Below, piece by piece: positions 63,224 to 64,000 of a stretch of 64,000 nt of DNA. The stretch is from Bradyrhizobium symbiodeficiens (GTDB lineage Bacteria > Pseudomonadota > Alphaproteobacteria > Rhizobiales > Xanthobacteraceae), in the NCBI RefSeq assembly GCF_002266465.3, contig NZ_CP029427.2, forward strand, positions 558,001-622,000, read 5' to 3'. The translations under genes and the position numbers were made by a program. A model generated the notes under the pieces. It saw only the letters and a program-made list of their open reading frames with translations, was not told the DNA's origin and did not search any database. Each line of letters opens with the position of its first letter. The first letter of the stretch is position 1.

Positions 63224-64000
63224 GTGACAGTTGTCCTTCCCACACCAGCCCAGCTTCTCGATGTCGCCAAGCAGTGCGGCCTTTCGCTGACCGACGACGA
63301 CGTTACCTCGTTCCGCGGCCTGATGCAGGGTTCGATCGAGGCCTACAATCTCGTGGGGGCGATGCCGGACGAGGTGCCGGAGGTGAAATACCCGCGCACG
63401 CCGGGCTACCGGCCGTCGGCGGAGGAGAATCCGCGCAACGCCTGGTATCGCAAGTCGACGGTGAAGGGCGCCAGTTCGGGCAAGCTCAAGGGCAAGACGG
63501 TTGCGCTGAAAGACAATATCATGCTCGCCGGCGTTCCCATGATGAACGGCTCGGCGACGCTCGAGGGCTACATCCCCGATTTCGACGCCACGGTCGTCAC
63601 GCGCATCCTGGACGCCGGTGGGGAAATCCTCGGCAAGACCCATTGCGAATCCTTCTGCATGTCCGGCGGCAGCCACACCGGCGCGGTCGGTGCGGTGCAT
63701 AATCCCTACAAGATGGGCTATTCGGCCGGCGGCTCGTCCTCGGGCAGCGGCGTCGTCGTCGCGCTGGGCGAAGCCGACATGGCGATGGGCGGCGACCAGG
63801 GTGGCTCGATCCGCATGCCGTCGTCGTTCTGCGGTACCTACGGCATGAAGCCGACCTGGGGCCTCGTGCCGTATACCGGCATCATGCCGATCGAGATCTT
63901 CGTCGACCACACCGGCCCAATGACGGCCACCGTCGCCGACAACGCGCTGATGCTCGAAGTGCTCGCCGGCGACGACGGCTACGATCCCCGCATCAAGGCG
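63224..64000 (+). CDS. amidase (enantioselective/nitrile-hydratase-associated type), 3' end outside the window
   Basis: The visible 259 residues are the N-terminal half of an amidase-signature enzyme. The triad is Lys96 (VALKDN), Ser171 (AGGSSSG) and Ser195 ([10 protein letters not shown]), with spacings of 75 and 24 as in the family. The N-terminal extension of about 90 residues and the [18 protein letters not shown] segment resemble amidases that work with nitrile hydratase. GTG at 63224 follows CAGGAGAG at good spacing. It is co-directional with the AmiC-like gene 145 bp upstream, so an amide or nitrile utilisation operon is likely. Genes for nitrile hydratase, if any, would lie beyond 64000. 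Confidence 0.9.
   Translation, partial: MTVVLPTPAQLLDVAKQCGLSLTDDDVTSFRGLMQGSIEAYNLVGAMPDEVPEVKYPRTPGYRPSAEENPRNAWYRKSTVKGASSGKLKGKTVALKDNIMLAGVPMMNGSATLEGYIPDFDATVVTRILDAGGEILGKTHCESFCMSGGSHTGAVGAVHNPYKMGYSAGGSSSGSGVVVALGEADMAMGGDQGGSIRMPSSFCGTYGMKPTWGLVPYTGIMPIEIFVDHTGPMTATVADNALMLEVLAGDDGYDPRIKA

Overview
The window reads as chromosomal DNA of a Bradyrhizobium-type alphaproteobacterium. From about 9.8 kb rightwards the DNA is GC-rich, with dense, often overlapping genes and Rhizobiales-type content: acdS/acdR, phaR/phaA/phaB, a natural LivM-LivG fusion, DUF4167, ptsP/prfA/lysC, ubiG, argJ and secA. It also carries the palindromic intergenic repeats usual in that genus. Species was not determined.

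Left part (1-9.8 kb). This part is less GC-rich and sparsely coding. It holds a run of very small proteins, an irregular tRNA, gene remnants and a 19-bp tandem duplication, and looks like the end of an accessory island. Its two substantial units are a large SAM/adenylate cyclase/AAA/TPR signalling protein (4125-7556, minus) and, divergent from it, a two-gene unit (7921-9274, plus). That unit encodes a nitrile-hydratase-leader-like (NHLP) peptide ending in Cys-Cys-Gly-Ile and a helical protein with His/Glu motifs that could be a heme-oxygenase-like di-iron enzyme. It is the best candidate here for an undescribed system: a minimal peptide-modification pair.

9.8-25 kb. This stretch has a LysR regulator divergent from an MFS efflux pump, an amidase with a histone-H1-like lysine-rich tail, and a methionine operon (metY-metA) behind a structured leader. 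It continues with a polysaccharide deacetylase, RecQ, ACC deaminase with its divergent Lrp-type regulator AcdR, a fold-type II PLP enzyme, an AhpD/CMD protein, a beta-barrel-like protein and an HSL esterase.

25-34 kb. This stretch has a BCAT-type aminotransferase, a methyltransferase, the PHB locus (phaR divergent from phaA-phaB), an EamA exporter, a DUF985 cupin, glyoxalase II divergent from a methyltransferase, and the DUF4167 protein.

34-48 kb. The series lysC-ptsP-prfA ... prmC-DUF4167 is split by about 7 kb carrying a branched-chain amino-acid-type ABC operon, a HIT gene, an alpha-CTD-like protein and a MarR regulator. Two apparent frameshifts, in HIT and livMG, lie about 1 kb apart in this insert.

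48-64 kb. This stretch has a bPH2 membrane protein, ubiG, an EamA transporter, a tightly overlapping comF-grxC-nitrilase-DUF1178 operon, a BioC-like methyltransferase, mutT, a TadG-like vWA protein, argJ, a parvulin isomerase and secA. It ends with a MarR regulator divergent from an AmiC-like amide-binding protein and an amidase cut by the window end; these three probably form an amide or nitrile utilisation locus.
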